Positions 9,130-17,858 of a stretch of DNA of 64,000 bases are shown here, piece by piece; the stretch's first letter is position 1; each line of letters starts with the position of its first letter. Position numbers and translations under genes: made by a program. The stretch is taken from positions 39,002-103,001 of the forward strand of contig JBIOYR010000069.1 in the NCBI GenBank assembly GCA_044870245.1, read 5' to 3'. This DNA comes from DATAFF01 sp044870245. Lineage in GTDB: Bacteria > Pseudomonadota > Alphaproteobacteria > Rhizobiales > Aestuariivirgaceae. The notes beneath the pieces were generated by a model, which was given only the letters and a program-made list of their open reading frames with translations, did not search any database and had not been told where the DNA came from.

Positions 9130-9663
9130 ATGGCAACCGCAACCGCACAATCGGACCAGTCGGATATCTGGTGGGTCTTCCTGCTCGAGGGCATTGCCGC
9201 CTTGTTGTTCGGCGTTCTGCTGATCACGCAGCCCGGAGCGACACTTGTGGCGTTGGTGGTCTTTCTCGGCTTTTACTGGTTGATGATGGGCGTTCTGGAA
9301 ATCGTCCGCGTGTTCGTCGATCGCTCGGTCGCATGGTATTGGTCGCTGCTCATCGGGATCCTTGGCATCATTGCCGGCATGATCGTCCTGAACCATCCGA
9401 TGTTCGCCGCGGTTCTCCTGCCGACGACGATCGTGCTCTATCTCGGCATCATCGGATTGATCATCGGCGCCATCCAGATCGTCGGGGGATTCACCGGCGG
9501 CGGAATCGGATCATTCGCGCTCGGCGTCATCAATATCCTTATCGGAATTATCCTCCTCGGCGCACCTATGGCAGCCGCCCTGGCAGTGCCCCTGGTTTTC
9601 GGTGTCCTGCTGCTCGTCGAAGGTGCGGCTCTCATCATTTGGGCATTTCGTGTACGGAGCTGA
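9130..9663 (+). CDS. HdeD family membrane protein
   Basis: 177 residues with six closely spaced hydrophobic helices arranged as repeated GxxLLxxP-type units (WVFLLEGIAALLFGVLLI; WSLLIGILGIIAGMIVL; LGVINILIGIILLGAP), as in the HdeD/DUF308 family associated with acid stress. Start ATG 9130 follows GGGAGGG with good spacing; an in-frame start 75 bases earlier is less likely. It precedes the AI-2E family gene by 33 bases, so the two may be cotranscribed. Confidence 0.85.
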   Translation: MATATAQSDQSDIWWVFLLEGIAALLFGVLLITQPGATLVALVVFLGFYWLMMGVLEIVRVFVDRSVAWYWSLLIGILGIIAGMIVLNHPMFAAVLLPTTIVLYLGIIGLIIGAIQIVGGFTGGGIGSFALGVINILIGIILLGAPMAAALAVPLVFGVLLLVEGAALIIWAFRVRS

Positions 9664-9696
9664 GGCTCGGGGAGTCTCGCGCGCAGGGATCGCCAC

Positions 9697-10728
9697 ATGA
9701 CGGGCGAATGGGGTGTGCGCGCCGCGGTGGTTCTCATTGCGGCGATCGTCATCCTATCGGCGGCAGCTTACGCCAGATCATTTCTTGCGCCGATCGTATT
9801 CGCCCTGTTCATCGCGGCGATTGTCTGGCCACTGCAAAGCGGGCTGCAAAGGGTGATGCCGCGCATTGCTGCCCTGGGGATCGTGACCGCTACCATCGTC
9901 ATCGTGTTTGTGCTGTTCGGCGCGCTGATCGCTTGGAGCTTCGGGCGAGTTGGCCGGGGCGTGATCAACGACGCAGCGCAGTTCCAGGCGCTCTACGAGC
10001 AGCTGGCGCTATGGCTCGAGGGCCACGGCATTGCGCTCGCTCGTCTGTGGGCAGACCATTTCAATGCGAGTTGGCTGATCCGACTGGTGCAGAGCACCAC
10101 GGCGCGCGTCAACACCACCCTGAGCTTCTGGGTCATCGTGGTGATCTATCTGGTCCTCGGATTGTTGGAGGTCGACGCGTTTGCGCAGAAGGTCCAGCGG
10201 ATGGAGAACAAGACGACGGCGCGGGTCATTGCACATGGCACGGTCGCCGCCGCCGAAAAGCTCCGACGCTATATGCTGGTGCGAACACTGATGAGTGTTC
10301 TGACCGGGCTCCTGGTGTGGGCCTTTGCTGCCGCTATCGGCCTGAACTATGCAGCGGAATGGGGCGTCATCGCTTTTGTACTCAACTACATCCCGTTCAT
10401 CGGCTCCTTCATAGCGACTCTCCTGCCGACGGTGTTCGCACTCGCGCAGTTCGGTTCATGGCAATTGTCGCTGGCGGTATTTGTCTGCCTCAATGTCATT
10501 CAATTCATTGTTGGCAGTTATATCGAACCGCGAGTTTCCGGCGATGTTCTTGCAATATCGCCAGTCATCGTGGTGGCGGCCGTGTTCTTCTGGGCTTTCC
10601 TGTGGGGATTGCCTGGCGCTTTCATCGGCGTTCCAATCGTCATCGTCTTGCTGGCATTTGCCGCCGAGCATCCCGCCACCCGCTGGTTGGCCGATCTCTT
10701 GGGCGAAGGCGGCAACGAGCATGCGTGA
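9697..10728 (+). CDS. AI-2E family transporter (PerM/TqsA-like membrane protein)
   Basis: 343 residues, about eight transmembrane helices. The family-typical C-terminal region is present (LNYIPFIGSFIATLLPTVFA ... VGSYIEPRVSGDVLAISPVIV ... PGAFIGVPIVIVL). Members export small molecules or act as Na+/H+ antiporters; the name does not prove autoinducer transport. Start ATG 9697 lies 33 bases after the HdeD gene. Confidence 0.88.
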   Translation: MTGEWGVRAAVVLIAAIVILSAAAYARSFLAPIVFALFIAAIVWPLQSGLQRVMPRIAALGIVTATIVIVFVLFGALIAWSFGRVGRGVINDAAQFQALYEQLALWLEGHGIALARLWADHFNASWLIRLVQSTTARVNTTLSFWVIVVIYLVLGLLEVDAFAQKVQRMENKTTARVIAHGTVAAAEKLRRYMLVRTLMSVLTGLLVWAFAAAIGLNYAAEWGVIAFVLNYIPFIGSFIATLLPTVFALAQFGSWQLSLAVFVCLNVIQFIVGSYIEPRVSGDVLAISPVIVVAAVFFWAFLWGLPGAFIGVPIVIVLLAFAAEHPATRWLADLLGEGGNEHA

Positions 10729-10810
10729 TGTCCATGCAATCAGTTTGCCGCGGACGTTGATCGTGCAGACAGTGCATCGCCTGCCAGCATGTCGGCTCAA
10801 TCCGGTACTC

Positions 10811-11104
10811 TCATGCTTCTCCCTTTTCTAGGCCGCGGCGATCAAGTCTGCGGATCGCCGCGACAATAAGGACGGCCGAGCGTAAGAGGTTTTCGCGCGG
10901 TGTCCCCAGCGGGAACGGCGCCTGCTTCCATGGCCAGAAGACCTTCGGCCAGTCGGCCTCGGCAAAACCTTCAACGCTTGACAACACCAGGGCGGCGGCG
11001 GCCCTTGCCAGATCACTGCGATGCATCGGCCGGCCTTTCGGCGGAAGGCCAAGTTCCATAAGCGTTCGTCGCTCGGCCGTGATCTCGTCGAGAATTGTGT
11101 CCAT
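10811..11104 (-). CDS. Small phage-associated family protein, diverged copy
   Basis: 97 residues. It keeps the family N-terminal motif that the other two copies have lost or changed (EITAERRTLMELGLP) together with ADWPKVFWPWKQ and ENLLRSAVLIVAAIRRLDR. Start ATG 11104 follows GGGGGA; a longer frame extends upstream but looks non-coding. Sequence distance from copies at 7319 and 43975 suggests an old duplication or separate acquisition. Function unknown. Confidence 0.7.
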   Translation of the reverse strand: MDTILDEITAERRTLMELGLPPKGRPMHRSDLARAAAALVLSSVEGFAEADWPKVFWPWKQAPFPLGTPRENLLRSAVLIVAAIRRLDRRGLEKGEA

Positions 11105-11281
11105 CTGCGTTCCCCCGGGCTTGGAACCTCGTCCACAAATCGACGTTACAACCATACGCTGCTTTTTCCAAGAAGAACAAACGGAGATTTTAGCGGGTTG
11201 CGCCATCGCTTCCGCAACAAGGGCCGTAGCTCGGTGGGAGCGAGGCGCCGGAAAGCTCGATACCCGCCGTGCGAGGCCGCC

Positions 11282-11869
11282 TTATCTCCGGGGATAGGTG
11301 GTGAACACGTAGTCCTTTCCCTCGACGACCGTATGGCACGCGAAGCCGCACTTGGCATCGTTCTCCTGCGGCGGTTGGTCCGCTGAGGTGGCGGGCGAGA
11401 ACGTGTCGGACGCGGCATCATACTTGAAGGCGGCCCACCCCCAGTTGCCGCTGTCGGCGAATCTCTTGCTGTCCCTCACCATGAAGTCGACGTCCTTCAG
11501 GGTTCCGGGGACCTTTGTCGAAGGGTCAGGGGCATCCGCGCTCTTCTCTGGCGCCCAATGAATTTTCGCCATCTTGGAGCCGTCTGGGAACGGCTTGCCG
11601 TTGCCTGGAACGCCGGCACGGTAGGCATCGATCATCACCGGATTGGCAAGAATCAAAGCGAATGCGTTGTCCGTCTGACTCACAGAAACGGCCTGCCAGT
11701 CCTCGTATCCCTTGAACTCGGAGAATGCGAGCCCGCCCGGCACTTGCAAGGTGTATTTGTCCTGTGCGGCGATAGCTGCACCGAAGACTAACAGCGCCGC
11801 AGCTCCGACAACGATCGCAAACTTCTTATTTTGCAAACCGCAAGACAGCGCGTGACGGATACGGGACAT
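11282..11869 (-). CDS. Cytochrome P460 family protein
   Basis: 195 residues with a signal/anchor sequence (FAIVVGAAALLVFGAAIAA), then a P460-type beta domain (YTLQVPGGLAFSEFKGYEDWQAV ... KIHWAPEKS) and a C-terminal haem c attachment region, KCGFACHTVVEGKDYVFT. The spacing is Cys-X3-Cys-His rather than the usual Cys-X2-Cys-His. P460 proteins are periplasmic and oxidise small nitrogen compounds in some bacteria, but for this relative the role is unknown. It is transcribed alone on the minus strand, 110 bases upstream of the 11979-12791 gene end. Confidence 0.8.
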   Translation of the reverse strand: MSRIRHALSCGLQNKKFAIVVGAAALLVFGAAIAAQDKYTLQVPGGLAFSEFKGYEDWQAVSVSQTDNAFALILANPVMIDAYRAGVPGNGKPFPDGSKMAKIHWAPEKSADAPDPSTKVPGTLKDVDFMVRDSKRFADSGNWGWAAFKYDAASDTFSPATSADQPPQENDAKCGFACHTVVEGKDYVFTTYPRR

Positions 11870-11978
11870 AGCTACCTCTCTTGCCTGGGCCGGGCAGCAA
11901 TTTACGATGTTCTGTGCAAAAGCAACATCGGGAAAAATACTCCCTTTCTATCGTCCGCAGTTCTGCCCAGGGGATTGC

Positions 11979-12791
11979 TCAGCCTGTTGCAAGAAGCACA
12001 GCCGCGTAGAGACCCGCCCCGAGGGCAAAGGCGAGGAAGTGACTGTGACGCTCCTCGGGGAGCTCATGCTTCAGAACGTTGAGTATGATTGCGCCGGCCA
12101 GGAAAGCGAACATGGCCGAGACGGCGGGGGGTGGTATGTTGACAAACACGCCCATTGCCCAGCCCAAGACCGGCGCTATGGCAAGAATCCACCTGCCGCT
12201 CGCATCGTAGGCTGGATAGAACTGTTCGCGCAGACCTTGGTCGGCGACAACGAAGTGCATCGCCATGGCAACCGCATAAGTCAACAGGTTCAATATGCCG
12301 GTCTCCTCGCGGTCGAGGAGAAGATAGCCGATGATCACATTAAAGGTCGCGTAGAATACGAGTTGTAGCCAAAAGGTGCGGCTCGAAGGTCGTCGCACGC
12401 CGTCATGTCTGGCCCGACGGTTGGCTGAGGAGCGGGCCCACAATTCCAGTCCGTAAAAGGTGACCAGGCCCAACAGGGCTGCGAGATAGACATCCCGCTC
12501 ACTGGTGTCGAAAAAGGTGAGCGGCCCGGCATGTATGGCGAACGCATCCTGGTGATGGGCAAGCTCGGGCAAGATGTGGACGAACACATAGGCGATCGAG
12601 ATCCCGCCCGCTGTCGACAGCCACACATTGCGCCGCGTTCGCAGGAGCGCTATCGCGCGCCCGAGCAGATGGATACCGGCAAATACCAGCGATGCGAGAA
12701 AGGTGAAGACGAGATAGTTCGATGACGGTGCAGGAATGCCGGTCGTTGCAGCGCTCAAGGCCTGTGTCGTGCTGACGTACAAGACAACCAT
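11979..12791 (-). CDS. Multi-pass membrane protein, ZIP-like
   Basis: About 270 residues with seven or eight hydrophobic helices. Two segments recall ZIP metal transporters: AYVFVHILPELAHHQ (His ... Pro-Glu) in the first half and LAGAIILNVLKHELPEERHSHF near the end. Start ATG 12791 is preferred because the longer frame runs back into the P450 gene; the gap to the P450 stop is 55 bases, so it may be the last gene of that operon. Substrate cannot be inferred with confidence. Confidence 0.55.
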   Translation of the reverse strand: MVVLYVSTTQALSAATTGIPAPSSNYLVFTFLASLVFAGIHLLGRAIALLRTRRNVWLSTAGGISIAYVFVHILPELAHHQDAFAIHAGPLTFFDTSERDVYLAALLGLVTFYGLELWARSSANRRARHDGVRRPSSRTFWLQLVFYATFNVIIGYLLLDREETGILNLLTYAVAMAMHFVVADQGLREQFYPAYDASGRWILAIAPVLGWAMGVFVNIPPPAVSAMFAFLAGAIILNVLKHELPEERHSHFLAFALGAGLYAAVLLATG

Positions 12792-12846
12792 GATGGTCGC
12801 GGGTGCTCGCCCGGATCTAGAACTCACCAGCTTCAACCCCTGCAAC

Positions 12847-14043
12847 TCAGGTTTCCGGATCAAACTTGATTGGCAGCTCAATCGGTCCCGTATTGCCACT
12901 GTCAGGAAGCCAAGTCGGCTGGCCATCATAGGCAGGACTTCGGATCCGCCGCGCCAGCAATCTCAAGGCCTCCGTCATGTCGCCGCGGGCAATGAAGTGC
13001 CCAAGACAATGGTGTATCCCACCCCCGAACCCATAGTGCTGCCGGCGATTCACGGTGATGTCAAAACCAGGTGCGAAGGCACTTGGATCAGTGCCGGCGG
13101 ATTCGGTGAACAGGTGGATTGTCGTGCCTTGCTTGAATTCGACACCATTGTATATGAAGTCCTCCAACGCCTCGCGTGTAACCCATGTGGTGCTCGGCCG
13201 AGTCCGCATCACCTCCTCCACTGCGGCGCGGGCAAGTGCTGGTGACTCGGCGAGCAGTTGCCATTGATCGGGATGCTCGATGAACTGGCTTATGGCGAGA
13301 CCGATCTGGTTTCGTGTCGTATCGATGCCACCAAAGATCGCCAGCACCACCATATCTTCCAACTCCTCGTCGCTAAGAGCGTCCTTGTCTCTGTTGGCCT
13401 CAAGGAGAAGACCGAGAAGATCATTTCCAGACGCGCTCCTGCGCTCCTTGATCAGTCGCCGGGAGTACTCGAACAGCCGGTCCGTCGCTCGGTTCACCGT
13501 TTCTTGCTCGGTGCGATAGGTGACACCGAGTGCAAGACCCATTCTGCCTACAGTGGTGGCTAGGTCTCGCCAATCCTTATCCGGAAGGTCCAGAAGGGTG
13601 CAGACGACACGGCTCGCATATGGCTCCGAGAAAGCAGCCATGAATTCGCATCGACCCTTGCTCGCGAAGTTGTCGATCAGCTCATCGGCAATTGCCTCGA
13701 ACCGCGGCTGGAGCGTTGCGATGAGCTTGGGCGAGAAAGCCGGATTGACCAGCCGACGCAGCCGCGTGTGGTCAGCGCCAACCCGGTTGAGGAGCATGCG
13801 CAGCCACCAGTCGGCGAACGAGCCAGTCGCTTGGTTATGGGCTGGCCATTTGTAGCTGCCTTGTCGCAGGCGCGGGTCGCGCAGCAACTCGCCGACCTCC
13901 TGGTAACGCAGGACCGCGAGTCCGTATGGCGTCCGCGCATACCAGCTCTTCTGGCGGGCGTCGCGAACTGAACTTGACCGAACCGAGAAATCCGGATCAG
14001 CGAGATCCAGATAGGATGTCGGTTCGGCAGATGATTTCGACAT
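12847..14043 (-). CDS. Cytochrome P450
   Basis: 398-residue soluble bacterial P450. Visible hallmarks are the I-helix oxygen-binding motif FGGIDTTRNQ, the K-helix ExxR in EEVMRTRP, and the haem loop FGGGIHHCLG with the proximal Cys near residue 346. Start ATG 14043 has GGAGCG upstream and removes a spurious N-terminal extension. It lies 73 bases after the flavin reductase gene in a co-directional run with CoA ligase and LLM monooxygenase genes. No ferredoxin or ferredoxin reductase gene is in the cluster, so electrons must come from elsewhere. Substrate unknown. Confidence 0.9.
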   Translation of the reverse strand: MSKSSAEPTSYLDLADPDFSVRSSSVRDARQKSWYARTPYGLAVLRYQEVGELLRDPRLRQGSYKWPAHNQATGSFADWWLRMLLNRVGADHTRLRRLVNPAFSPKLIATLQPRFEAIADELIDNFASKGRCEFMAAFSEPYASRVVCTLLDLPDKDWRDLATTVGRMGLALGVTYRTEQETVNRATDRLFEYSRRLIKERRSASGNDLLGLLLEANRDKDALSDEELEDMVVLAIFGGIDTTRNQIGLAISQFIEHPDQWQLLAESPALARAAVEEVMRTRPSTTWVTREALEDFIYNGVEFKQGTTIHLFTESAGTDPSAFAPGFDITVNRRQHYGFGGGIHHCLGHFIARGDMTEALRLLARRIRSPAYDGQPTWLPDSGNTGPIELPIKFDPET

Positions 14044-14116
14044 GATCGTCGCTCCGGTTCCGGCGTCGATTACCACGTTCCGTTCGGAGGACGCAAAGAC
14101 AGTTAAGGAAAGGACG

Positions 14117-14650
14117 TCAGAGACGCGACAGGCTGGCATAACTCCGGTCGAAATAGACAAGCGGCTGAAACTCACCCTTGAGCGCCACCGCATCGACACG
14201 GCAGACGAACACCGTGTGCGAGGAGCATTGGGTGCTTTCCATGACGCGGCAGTCGAGCGATGCGGCAGCATCCGGCAGCATCGGAGTGCCCGATGGCCAG
14301 CTGATCCAATCGCCATGGCCAAAGCGGGCTTCACCATTGCAGCCGCCAGCACCGGAAAAATGATGAGCGATTTCCACCTGATCGACCGACAGGACATTCA
14401 CCGAAAGACGACGAAAGATCTCGATCGGCCCATGAGCCGAGGCCTCGCGATTGATGCAGACCAGAATTGAAGGCGGAGCAGCCGAGAGCGAGCAGACGGC
14501 GGTCACGGTCATTCCGTAGCGGCGGCCTTGATGGGCCGTCGCGACCACGCAGACGCCGCTGGCGAGCCGACGCATTCCCGCTTTGAAGTGTTCTTCAAGG
14601 TTGATCTCCTGCGGCTGCAGGCCGGCGGACATTATCGGCGCAATGCTCAC
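14117..14650 (-). CDS. Flavin reductase domain protein (HpaC-like)
   Basis: 177 residues of the FMN-binding split-barrel flavin reductase family: LASGVCVVATAHQGRRYGMTVTAVCSLSAAPPSILVCIN and the closing PLVYFDRSYASL. Such proteins use NAD(P)H to make free reduced flavin for a partner monooxygenase, most simply the LLM enzyme at 16665-17858. The GTG start at 14650 overlaps the CoA-ligase stop (GTGA); an ATG six codons later is the alternative. Confidence 0.85.
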   Translation of the reverse strand: MSIAPIMSAGLQPQEINLEEHFKAGMRRLASGVCVVATAHQGRRYGMTVTAVCSLSAAPPSILVCINREASAHGPIEIFRRLSVNVLSVDQVEIAHHFSGAGGCNGEARFGHGDWISWPSGTPMLPDAAASLDCRVMESTQCSSHTVFVCRVDAVALKGEFQPLVYFDRSYASLSRL

Positions 14651-16194
14651 GAAGCACCTTTTCCAGTCGATCTGTAGGCTTGCTCGGCGAGCATCTTCAG
14701 GGCCGTTCGATCGATCTTCTTGGCAGAGGTCAATGGCAGCTCCTCGACGACGAATATGCGGCGCGGATGCATGTAGGGCGCACCGTTTGCCAGGAAAAAT
14801 TGTTTGATCTCCTGCTCGCGAACGGCGCCCGGGTGACGCTCGATCACGAACGCAACCGGCACCTCGCCCTTGACGTCGTCGGGCATCGGCACCACCGCAA
14901 CATCGAGAAGATCGGCATGCTGAAGCAGCACGTTCTCGACCTCTTTCGGGTAGATGCTCTCGCCGGCGCAGCTGATCCGGTCATCGAGCCGCCCGACAAC
15001 CTCGACATAACCCTGCTCGTCGGCGCGAACGATGTCCCGGCTGCGGAACCAGCCATCGGCAAGCAGTCGTTCGGCCGTCACCTGCGGCAGATTGTGATAG
15101 GATCGAAGGTTGCCTGGTGAGCGGATCAGCAGCTCGCCGAGCTCTCCCACCGGGACTTCCTGCGAGACATTCTCCGGATCGACGATCTTCAGCTCCACGC
15201 CGGGATAGGGAAGGCCGGTCGTGCCCTGTTTCGTCACGCCCCAGCGGGGATTGTTGCAAACGAAGCCGCATTCGGTCAGCCCATACGCCTCGAGCATCGG
15301 CGCGAGCTTGCGGGTGAACTCCTCGAGCAGTTCCTCCGGAACCTCGGAGGAACCGCAGATGACGAAACGGAGCGACGAGCAGTCAGTGATGGCAAGCAGC
15401 TTCTTCTCGAGCAGCATCTTCTTGTACATGGCCGGAACGCCGGTCGTGTAGGTGCAACGCTCCCGCTCGATGGCGCGGATCATCTCGCCAGGATCGACAT
15501 CATGAAGAATCACGACCGATCCGCCGCATTCCAGCATTGAAAACAGGCCTGCAAACATGCCGTTGGCATGGAACATCGGAACAGCCAGGAGACAACGTTC
15601 ATGAGGGCCGTAGAGCAACGCCCGGCGCAGATTGCGGGTCGCCCAGTCGACCGCCCCATGAGTCAGCACCACGCCTTTCGGCAATCCCGTCGAGCCGGAG
15701 GTGTAAGAGATATAGGCGATGTCGTCATCGGACCGGTCGCGGACCAAGCGAGCGCCGTGCTGCCGGGACAACCAGTCGTCATAGAGCATGGTCCCCGCAG
15801 GCGCTTCGTCCATCACATGGACGTGCCTCAGTCCCGGCACCGTCTCGGCAAGCACTGCCGCCTCATTGGTGAAATCGGCTGAGGCGAAGAGTACCTTGGC
15901 AGCACAGTCCTGCATGATGTGCGCGAGCGTGCTGTAATGGGCGCGGGTCGTCGCCGGGGTCACCGAAGCACCGGTTCGGAGCGCCCCGAGCAGCGTCTCG
16001 ACAAATCGGTGATCGTTCTTGACCAGGACAGCGACATGGTCGCCGGCGCCGATCCCGAGCGCTGCCAATCCGTTCGCTACACGGTTGGTACGTTCCTCGA
16101 GCTCGCTGTAGGTGATCCGGTGTGGCCCATAGATCAGCGCTTCCTTGTCGGGCCACATCGTCAGAGGCAAATCGAATATGGTGCCAAAATTCAT
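14647..16194 (-). CDS. AMP-dependent acyl-CoA synthetase/ligase
   Basis: 515-residue member of the adenylate-forming superfamily. The phosphate loop is YTSGSTGLPKG, the hinge region is GWFRSRDIVRADEQGYVEVVGR, and the catalytic lysine is in LTSAKKIDRTAL. It should activate a carboxylic acid as its CoA thioester. It overlaps both neighbours (VOC gene upstream, flavin reductase downstream), so it is translationally coupled. The acid substrate is not evident; the oxidative enzymes alongside suggest a hydrophobic or alicyclic compound. Confidence 0.9.
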   Translation of the reverse strand: MNFGTIFDLPLTMWPDKEALIYGPHRITYSELEERTNRVANGLAALGIGAGDHVAVLVKNDHRFVETLLGALRTGASVTPATTRAHYSTLAHIMQDCAAKVLFASADFTNEAAVLAETVPGLRHVHVMDEAPAGTMLYDDWLSRQHGARLVRDRSDDDIAYISYTSGSTGLPKGVVLTHGAVDWATRNLRRALLYGPHERCLLAVPMFHANGMFAGLFSMLECGGSVVILHDVDPGEMIRAIERERCTYTTGVPAMYKKMLLEKKLLAITDCSSLRFVICGSSEVPEELLEEFTRKLAPMLEAYGLTECGFVCNNPRWGVTKQGTTGLPYPGVELKIVDPENVSQEVPVGELGELLIRSPGNLRSYHNLPQVTAERLLADGWFRSRDIVRADEQGYVEVVGRLDDRISCAGESIYPKEVENVLLQHADLLDVAVVPMPDDVKGEVPVAFVIERHPGAVREQEIKQFFLANGAPYMHPRRIFVVEELPLTSAKKIDRTALKMLAEQAYRSTGKGAS

Positions 16195-16661
16195 CAGCTC
16201 GCCTGCTGTTCGATGCGTCCGCCAAACTCGAAGACTTCAAGCATGACGCCACCAAGCGAGCTCGGTTTGACCCAATTGACCTTGAGACGTTCTGGCTTGT
16301 AGCGCGCTGCCGCCGTTCCGGGTGGAAGCAGCTGCGGTGACGGCAACACCCATTCGACACCGGCGGCACTCCACTCCGTCATGACCTCGCTCAGGCTATC
16401 GACGCGGACCGCAAGCGAAAAGGCGCCTGGACCGCGGCGGTCGAGGAACCGCCGGACCGGCGAGCCGGGGCCCGTCGGAGCGATCAGGGACACCGCTCCT
16501 GCCTCGCCCAAAGGCAATGTGACGTCGTCGATCTCGACGGGAGGCTCCGGCATATGGGCCAGCGGCAGGCTGACAAGCCCCAGTCCGCGCCATTTGGCGA
16601 GTGTCGCATCGAGATTGTCGGTCGCAATGTTGAGGGTGAGGAACTCGACTATGCGGCCCAT
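16194..16661 (-). CDS. VOC superfamily (glyoxalase-like) protein
   Basis: 155 residues with paired beta-alpha-beta units of the vicinal-oxygen-chelate fold: IVEFLTLNIATDNLDATLAKW and GAFSLAVRVDSLSEVMTEW, closing with GGVMLEVFEF. Family members are epimerases, dioxygenases, glyoxalases or binding proteins. It sits four bases after the LLM gene and overlaps the ligase gene by one base. An epimerase or ring-processing role in the same pathway is plausible but unproven. Confidence 0.72.
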   Translation of the reverse strand: MGRIVEFLTLNIATDNLDATLAKWRGLGLVSLPLAHMPEPPVEIDDVTLPLGEAGAVSLIAPTGPGSPVRRFLDRRGPGAFSLAVRVDSLSEVMTEWSAAGVEWVLPSPQLLPPGTAAARYKPERLKVNWVKPSSLGGVMLEVFEFGGRIEQQAS

Positions 16662-16664
16662 GGC

Positions 16665-17858
16665 TCATTCCGCTGCCTTGGTCGGAGCCGACTGCTTGCG
16701 GGCCTCCTCGCCTTCGACATAGATCCCCATCGCCTTGGCCTGCTCGCGCATGGCGCGGATGTCGGCCATCACGTCCTCGGCCGGGCGCATGTAATTCCGT
16801 GGACTCTTGAAATGCGGAATGACGTGACGGCCGAACATTTCGATCGACTTCATGATTTTGTCGTGCGGTACGCTGTCGATCCGCATGACCAGCGTGTCGA
16901 TGCCACAATCGCCAAACCTCTCAATCGCGCGGATGCAGCTCTCGGGCGAACCGAAAATGGCAGCTCCCGAACCTTCCTTGAAGTATTCGAAGTCATCCGT
17001 CTTCTTCGCGACCTCGGCAATCTTGTTCATATAGGCATAGCTCTGTGCCACCTTCGCGAGCCTCGGATAGCCGTCAATAGCGATGCGCAGCCACTTGATG
17101 TTGCCGGCGCCGGCTTCTGCCTCGGCGATTGCGTCAGTGTCGGCGCAATAAGCCTGGAGAAGCGCGCCGGCGCTGTCATTGACATGCTCGCCCCGCGCCC
17201 TGGCGTCACAGGTCGCGGCGCGAAAGGCGGAGACGGAGTCGGAGAGCGCATCCCAGCCCATGAAATTCGACCAGCTATAGACGCCGACGCCGAGATTGCC
17301 CGCCATGCGATGGCTCTCGACGCTGGTGGCCGCCACATAGATCGGCGGGTGTGGACTCTGCAGTGGCTTGGGGATCAGCGAACGCGGCGGGATCTTGTAG
17401 TGCTCGCCGTAAAACATGAACGGATCCTGGGTGAAGGCATTCTTCAGGACCTGGATGCCTTCATTGACCTCGTCGCGGTTCTTCTCGAGATCGACCTCGA
17501 ATGCCCGGAGCGCCAGGGTGGTGTTGCCGCGACCCACCCCGAGCTCGATGCGCCCATTGGAAAGGATGTCCTGAACGGCGGTGCGCGAGGCGATGCGCAG
17601 CGCGTGGTTCATCCTCTTCGGCAGCAGTGTGATCGCATGGGCGAAGCGCAAGGTCTTGGTCAGTGGAAAGAGATAGGCGAACAATACTTCCGGGCAGGAG
17701 GTGGCGATGCCACCGATGGCATATTGCTGCTCGGAAACACCGAAGCTGTCGAAGCCCCATTTCTCTGCATGAATGACCTGCTCCACAAGCTCCCAGTAAC
17801 GGGTCTGGTAGGAGGCGCCGGGGAGCGTTTCCGCTTCGGAAAAGAACATGAACTTCAT
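16665..17858 (-). CDS. LLM class flavin-dependent monooxygenase (luciferase-like)
   Basis: 397 residues of the bacterial luciferase-like family: N-terminal KFMFFSEAE, EKWGFDSFGVSEQQ, a conserved TKTLRFAHAITLLP strand, GRIELGVGRGN, and IYVAATSVESHRMAGNLGVG. These TIM-barrel enzymes use reduced FMN supplied by a reductase; one is encoded three genes downstream. The start overlaps the regulator stop by ATGA. Likely reactions are hydroxylation or Baeyer-Villiger oxidation; substrate unknown. Confidence 0.87.
   Translation of the reverse strand: MKFMFFSEAETLPGASYQTRYWELVEQVIHAEKWGFDSFGVSEQQYAIGGIATSCPEVLFAYLFPLTKTLRFAHAITLLPKRMNHALRIASRTAVQDILSNGRIELGVGRGNTTLALRAFEVDLEKNRDEVNEGIQVLKNAFTQDPFMFYGEHYKIPPRSLIPKPLQSPHPPIYVAATSVESHRMAGNLGVGVYSWSNFMGWDALSDSVSAFRAATCDARARGEHVNDSAGALLQAYCADTDAIAEAEAGAGNIKWLRIAIDGYPRLAKVAQSYAYMNKIAEVAKKTDDFEYFKEGSGAAIFGSPESCIRAIERFGDCGIDTLVMRIDSVPHDKIMKSIEMFGRHVIPHFKSPRNYMRPAEDVMADIRAMREQAKAMGIYVEGEEARKQSAPTKAAE

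Noticed and set aside
9171..10760. 529-codon open frame on the + strand
   Set aside because: It spans two clear genes (HdeD and AI-2E family) in another frame and its product is Arg/Gly-rich without motifs; a GC-driven shadow.
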